Origin: Przewalskia tangutica
Taxonomy: Eukaryota; Streptophyta; Magnoliopsida; Solanales; Solanaceae
Assembly (NCBI GenBank): GCA_029844215.1
Contig: CM056726.1
Location: 79,103,548-79,167,547, forward strand
Direction: 5' to 3'
DNA: 64,000 bases
The stretch's first letter is position 1, and each line of letters starts with the position of its first letter. A program made the position numbers and the translations under genes. The notes below the pieces were generated by a model, which saw nothing but the letters and a program-made list of their open reading frames with translations, was not told where the DNA came from and searched no databases. Below are positions 59,139-64,000 of the stretch, in pieces.

Positions 59139-62100
59139 TGTTACACCCCGTATTTACAGGACATGTTTTAAGAACGTACGTAAGAACTCATAAGTGTCAA
59201 GATTAGAGACTTGTAAGAATTTATAGGAATTATGAAATTGTCGGAAAACGTTTTGTTGTGACGAACGGGAGGGCGACACGTGTCACCCCCCCTTATGATG
59301 CCTTGGACGATTTAGGCATGGCCAATATGGTCATTGACCATAGTCTTGGATGACAAAGTCTTGCAAGTAGTGAAGCTTGACAATCTTGACCAAAGTCAAA
59401 GGTCCCACAAGCCTTGATATTTAAGTAAAGCTCATCCAAACCACCCATTTGTTTGCATCTTGACCCTCCAATGTGTTTTATAATACTACTAGTAGTGAGA
59501 CTTAGTCCAACACTTAGAAAAAATTGAAGAGAATTGGATGAACCATAAATGGAGCTCTCGGCTTCTTCACTAGAAGAAAGAAAAAAAATTGTGTTCCTTG
59601 TCCAATAAGCTCCACACTTTAAACCAAGGTTCATGAGTGTTATGTAAGTGTATCTCAATAGAAAAATCTCGGAAAAAGATAGTTTTCGGGTTAGTCGCAA
59701 AGTGAAAACCTAGTTGCTTTCTAGGTTTTGGATTGGAAGCTTGAAGGAAATTGTTGGGGTTGTTCTAAGGGTCTCAAGTAGCGGATTGAAGTGTCTTGAA
59801 GAGGCTCTAAGTTGCTAAGGAGCGACTTCGGATTTGGAAGTTAGATTGAGATTCGTTGAGGTATAATTTTGTTCTCTTTAAGTGTTACAAGATTATGTAT
59901 TGTTGTTAGCCTTACATTTTACTAGCATGAAGCATATGTGTTGAAGTTTATAAGGATTATAGATCGATTGTAGTCTTTGAAATTCGAAATGAAATGTAGG
60001 CCATGTTAAGTTGGATTACAATTTGATCGTTGTTAGAATCGTCGCATGTTATTGACTTGAAGCTTATGGCAGTACTAACCAAATGCGACTTGATATCTTA
60101 TTATGCTACCATTTTGGTTTGAAATGGAAATTGGATAAGAATTAGTTTGGTTGAACTCAAGGTGGCCGATTTTGGACTTGTAGTTTGTAGTAGTTGGTTA
60201 GTCATTTGTATTGGACTATCTTCTATTTAATTGTGAGCCAATTGGGGCTGTTTAGTTAGTCATTTGTATTGGACTATCTTCTATTTAATTGTGAGCCAAT
60301 TGGGGCTGTTTAGTTAGTCATTTGTATTGGACTATCTTCTATTTAATTGTGAGCCAATTGGGGCTGTTTAGTTAGTCATTTGTATTGGACTATCTTCTAT
60401 TTAATTGTGAGCCAATTGGGGCTGTTTAGTTAGTCATTTGTATTGGACTATCTTCTACTTAATTGTGAGCCAATTGGGGCTGTTTGGTTATTGTATTCGA
60501 CCTTGAAAAAGGTGGCAAAGTTAGTAGAAACAAAGGAGGTGCTGTCCGATTTTCCGTAGAATTTAGCGACTTAGCACCTAAAATATTCTACGTTAGAAGT
60601 GAAAGGTTAATGGACATATTGTGACCATTATAGGTTGAAGTACTAAGTATAGCGTATCTTACTTGGAGAGTGGAATAGCTATCAAGGTTGGAGTACTTTG
60701 GAGCATTTTGCTATTTGTCGACAATCGTCGCGAGGTATGTGAACCTCTTCCTTCCTTTGGCATGATCCTATGTATGGAATGTACTTGTGGTATCATTTCA
60801 TGTTTCCTTCTACTCTTAGAAGTTAAGAGGTAGTTATGTGATTTACTCTATGTAGAACTTTTCCTATCTTTTGAGCATGACTAGTTGCGATGTAGTACTG
60901 TAGGACGACAAGACTATGATATTCTTTACTTGTTTTATGTAATGCCAAGTCGGGTGGGTTAGGAGATTAACTCACTTCTTTGAGAATAGTAAGGATGTCT
61001 TAAGTTGATTTTAAAGTTAAGGGACTTGAAGAGTTTTAAAGTATGTGATACTTGTCCCGTTTTAAACGTATAAGTCCCTTGGATAGGAAATTGTTTATGG
61101 CTAAGGTATAAAGTGAATATAACGGCTTTATGGGAAGTTAGTTATATTTGCCTTATGGAAAGATAAATGACTTGACTATGTAAAAGGCAACTTGATTTCT
61201 GGCATCAATTGCCTAAGGTTTTATATAAAAAGTCGAGTTGATTTGGCTAATTTACGGCACAAATGAGTATAAGTATCGAATAAGCCCTTTGCGGCGTTAA
61301 TAAAGGAAAATGTAATGACAATCCATTATGTTAAAACAAGTAGAAATCCTCCATCTGCATAGAAGCTAAGATAAGACAAAATTGTATTACATTTTCTAGA
61401 TCATGGCTACTTGAATAAGATCGTTATAAATAAGTATAACTTATTCACGACGCACCAAAGATTTGTTACAAATTTTAAAAGAGTTTACGTATGAAGCTTT
61501 TAAGACTTTGAAACTTGTTTTCTAAAAAGTTAAGAGACTTGATGTATTTTGAAAGTTAAGAGATTTGATTTGAAAGTATAAATCTCTTAGTTATAAAAGG
61601 AATGAGTTTGTCTAAAACCATAAAGGGTTATAACGGCTTTATGGTAAGTGGGTTATAACGGCTTTATGGAAGGATAAGAGAATGATTTTCTCTAATAACG
61701 TAATCAAAGGAATAACTTGTATTAAGGAACGGCAAATTGGTTTAAAGGTACCAATTGCTTAAGGCTTTTAATAAAAGAAGTCACTTGTTTTAGACTCCTG
61801 TGTTTGTATTTCTAAAAAGGTATTGTGACTTGTCTTGAAAGGTGAATTGGACTTGATACTACTTGTGTTAGTATCTTGGAGCTTTACATAGAAAGGAGTC
61901 TTTTATAAAAGAATGTACGTATGTAGTACTTTGGCTTGATAAATTGAGAATTTGTCTAAGTGTGCCTTGATAAGTACTTTGACTTGTTAAAAGAGAATTA
62001 TTCTATGTATGCCTTGATTAGTACTTTGGCTTGATAAAATGAGAATTATCCTATGTGTGCCTTGATAAGTACTTTGGCTTGGTTAATTGAGAACTTGCCT

Positions 62101-63456
62101 ATATGTCTGGTAATAGCCTTTGAGTGCAAGTATTATGTTTTATTAAGTTGTCGCAACTCTCGGTTGAAGGTCGGATGTCTTGTTGTAAGTTACTTGGGAC
62201 GTCACAAGCGGTGATGTGGGTTCCACCGTATGCTTCCGTTATTTGTAGCACTTGGGTTAAATTCTCGGATTTTATAAAAGACATGGTAGTGCTTATGTCT
62301 TGTTTGATGGTCGGTCGAGATAGGGTAAGAGTATAAATGAGGGGCAAGCCCCAAGACGTTATACCACCTTCTCGAGTAAGAGTATAAGTGAGGGTAAACC
62401 CCAAGACTGCACCACCCTTTATGTGTTGTTTGACGACCAGGTCGAGATAGGGTAAGAGTATAAATGAGGCAATCCCCAAGACGTTATACCACCTTCTCCG
62501 GTAAGAGTATAAGTGAGGTAGACCCCAGATGCTATACCACCGCTTTACCACCTTCTCCCGGGGTAAGAGTATAAGTGAGGTAGACCCCAAGATGCTATAC
62601 CACCGCTACCACCTTCTCGGGGTAAGAGTATAAGTGAGGGTAGACCCCCAAGACGCCTATACCACCGCGTGGGACTTGGTGTTCATGTATGCCTATTGGT
62701 GTATTATTATACTGGACTGTCGGCGGTGATGTGGGATTCCACGGGCGATATATATATGTATTGTGTATGTATGCGCCCGACGGTGAGGTGGGATGCCACG
62801 CGCGTCACGTGGTTATATTTTACACTAATAGTATCGGCGGATGATGGGGATTCCACGCATGCTTTGATATTAGTGTGACTTGATCGCGTCCCAGTTGGTA
62901 GGCAAAGATATGTGTCCCTCGTAGTGGGCGGACTATGTTATGAAAGATAAGTAAGTTATATGGTAATGAACTTAATGATTCTTTTTCTAAATAATGCGTA
63001 AGAATGTGAATATAACTTTTATTGGGAATGGAAAGGATAATAAGGTACGATTAAGTTCATAAGTGGTAATGACACGGCAGGATCTGGTTTAGGTACACAG
63101 TTGTGGATCCGCGAGCTTAGGATCCCGGTTCAGCAAGTTGAGATGGCTCGGTGTTTGGAGTTGTCACGTTTATGTTTATTCAGAAGTGCGGCGGGGCCTT
63201 GTCCCGCCATTTGTTATGTCAAAACTCTTAGAGGTCTGTATTCACATTTTGTGGGTCAGTTTGTAAAAGAAATGAGGCAACTGCTTCAGTTGTATTTATA
63301 TATGTTCAGGAAGGTAGCCCTATCGGCTAACCTGTTGTTTTACTTACGATGTTTTATTTTTAAGTTTCATGTATGTTCCGCTGATTTTCTCTGATGATTA
63401 CCTGAAAGGGTGCCCAGGTAGGGCGCCAGTCGCGGTCCCGGGGTCGGGTCGTGACA
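59139..63456 (+). repeat. K LTR3 (3' terminal LTR)
   Basis: 4318 bp ending cgggtcgtgaca at the right GATCA duplication. The first 3 kb are near-identical to LTR1 and LTR2. From about 62150 to 62900 many 1-3-base losses appear, mostly at CAG/CTG/CCG and CCCGG sites. Confidence 0.95.
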
Positions 63457-63461
63457 GATCA
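63457..63461. repeat. TSD (GATCA) right of K
   Basis: The right-hand copy. The J LTR resumes immediately afterwards and runs to the window edge. Confidence 0.97.
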
Positions 63462-64000
63462 AGTCTCTTAACTTTTAAAAATCAATAAACCATTCATTTT
63501 ACCATTTTTAAGACGTTATACCTAACTTCCCATAAAGCTAGTATAACTCTTATGTTTTCAAAACCAAGTATTATTCTTCTGTTAAAAATGATTCAGCATT
63601 CTTTTGAAATACTTCAAGATTCTTTATTATTACACATCAAGTCAGTTATAAGTCAAATCAGTTACCTTTTAAAACCACAAAGCTTTTTCTTACTTACATA
63701 AAGCTGTTATAACCAACTTCCCATAAAGCCGTTATAACACTTTATGTTTCAAACCAATCAAATACGTTTAACACATGTACGTCTACCGTACTACATAGTT
63801 ATACACATATCATGCTAGAAAAGGTAGGAAGAGAGTCACATACCTCGCGACGATTATCGACTAATAGCAAAATGCTCCAAGTACCTCAAACCGCCGACTA
63901 CTCCTTAAGCCAAGTAGATCGCGCCACACATAGTACTTCCACCTATAAGGCCACAAGGCGCTTATTAACATTTAGATCTCTTCGTAGAACATTCTACGTA

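Larger units (their letters stand above)
47577..63456 (+). mobile_element. K: three-LTR tandem of a non-autonomous (LARD-like) retrotransposon
   Basis: Order: LTR1 (47577-51925), interior 1 (51926-53364), LTR2 (53365-57699), interior 2 (57700-59138), LTR3 (59139-63456). The outer ends are TG...CA with GATCA duplications, so the whole 15.9-kb block descends from one insertion event plus a later or concurrent duplication. Each LTR is ~4.3 kb, three times the 1.4-kb interior, which has a PBS and PPT but only a 62-codon relic of the gag start. Such elements must borrow proteins. The usual explanation for L-I-L-I-L is unequal recombination between LTRs. Confidence 0.95.
46119..64000 (-). mobile_element. 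5' LTR of element J (split by K, cut by right edge)
   Basis: It begins tgtcacgcgacc at 46119 beside the PBS, is interrupted at 47576 by the K tandem, and resumes at 63462 with 'agtctcttaacttttaaaaa', as in the partner LTR at 42402. It continues past the right edge. It carries the 33-bp array at 46665-46905. It is less affected by CHG-site indels than the partner LTR. Confidence 0.92.

Overview
The window is plant nuclear heterochromatin made almost entirely of nested Ty3/gypsy-type LTR retrotransposons. I found no intact host gene and no convincing tRNA, rRNA or CRISPR. The evidence is long LTRs (2.5-4.3 kb) bounded by TG...CA, primer-binding sites matching TGGTATCAGAGC (the plant initiator-Met-tRNA type), purine-rich tracts before the 3' LTRs, 5-bp target-site duplications (TSDs), and broken gag, protease, RT, RNase H, integrase and chromodomain-like segments. 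The integrase tail and the size of the LTRs suggest the Tekay/Del branch of chromoviruses. A Solanaceae host is my best guess from the LTR style, but it is an inference.

Layout. Most elements lie on the minus strand, so the 3' LTR is on the left. LTR A (1-3072) runs off the left edge. A 226-bp host strip follows. Element B starts at 3299; its 3' LTR is split by a plus-strand solo LTR 'E' (6643-10258, TSD TGAGA) and ends at 10779. Element C (10985) sits in the short piece of B interior. Element D (12933) sits in the LTR of C. D is the only element here with most of a pol gene, and its pol is split by element F (16924-38952). F carries a complete element G (20532-29733, TSD ATACA) in its 3' LTR and a plus-strand solo LTR 'H' (34291-37742, TSD AAACT) in its 5' LTR. 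D pol resumes at 38958 and runs to 40972, where element J begins. The 5' LTR of J is interrupted by K (47577-63456, TSD GATCA). K is a plus-strand tandem of three ~4.3-kb LTRs separated by two 1439-bp almost non-coding interiors, and LTR J resumes at 63462. Nesting reaches five levels (B>C>D>F>G and B>C>D>J>K). B, C, D and J end outside the window.

How the parts relate. D is the only candidate protein-coding type, and even it is full of frameshifts. F and J keep a gag start and an integrase scrap but lack protease-RT-RNase H. G keeps gag only. K keeps only a PBS, a relic of the gag start, a conserved non-coding block and a PPT. These are therefore non-autonomous, LARD-like elements that would need proteins from a D-like relative. 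All the families share signals: a U3 TATA box, a hairpin beside the PPT, GC-rich hairpins near the LTR 3' end, and a minisatellite at a fixed LTR position whose repeat unit differs by family.

Data quality. From about 15.5 to 47 kb, and in patches of K, paralogous copies differ by small indels or scrambles concentrated at CAG/CTG/CCG (CHG) sites. Even the PBS is affected. This looks like a base-calling artefact at methylated CHG sites rather than biology. Some of the broken reading frames may therefore not be real.
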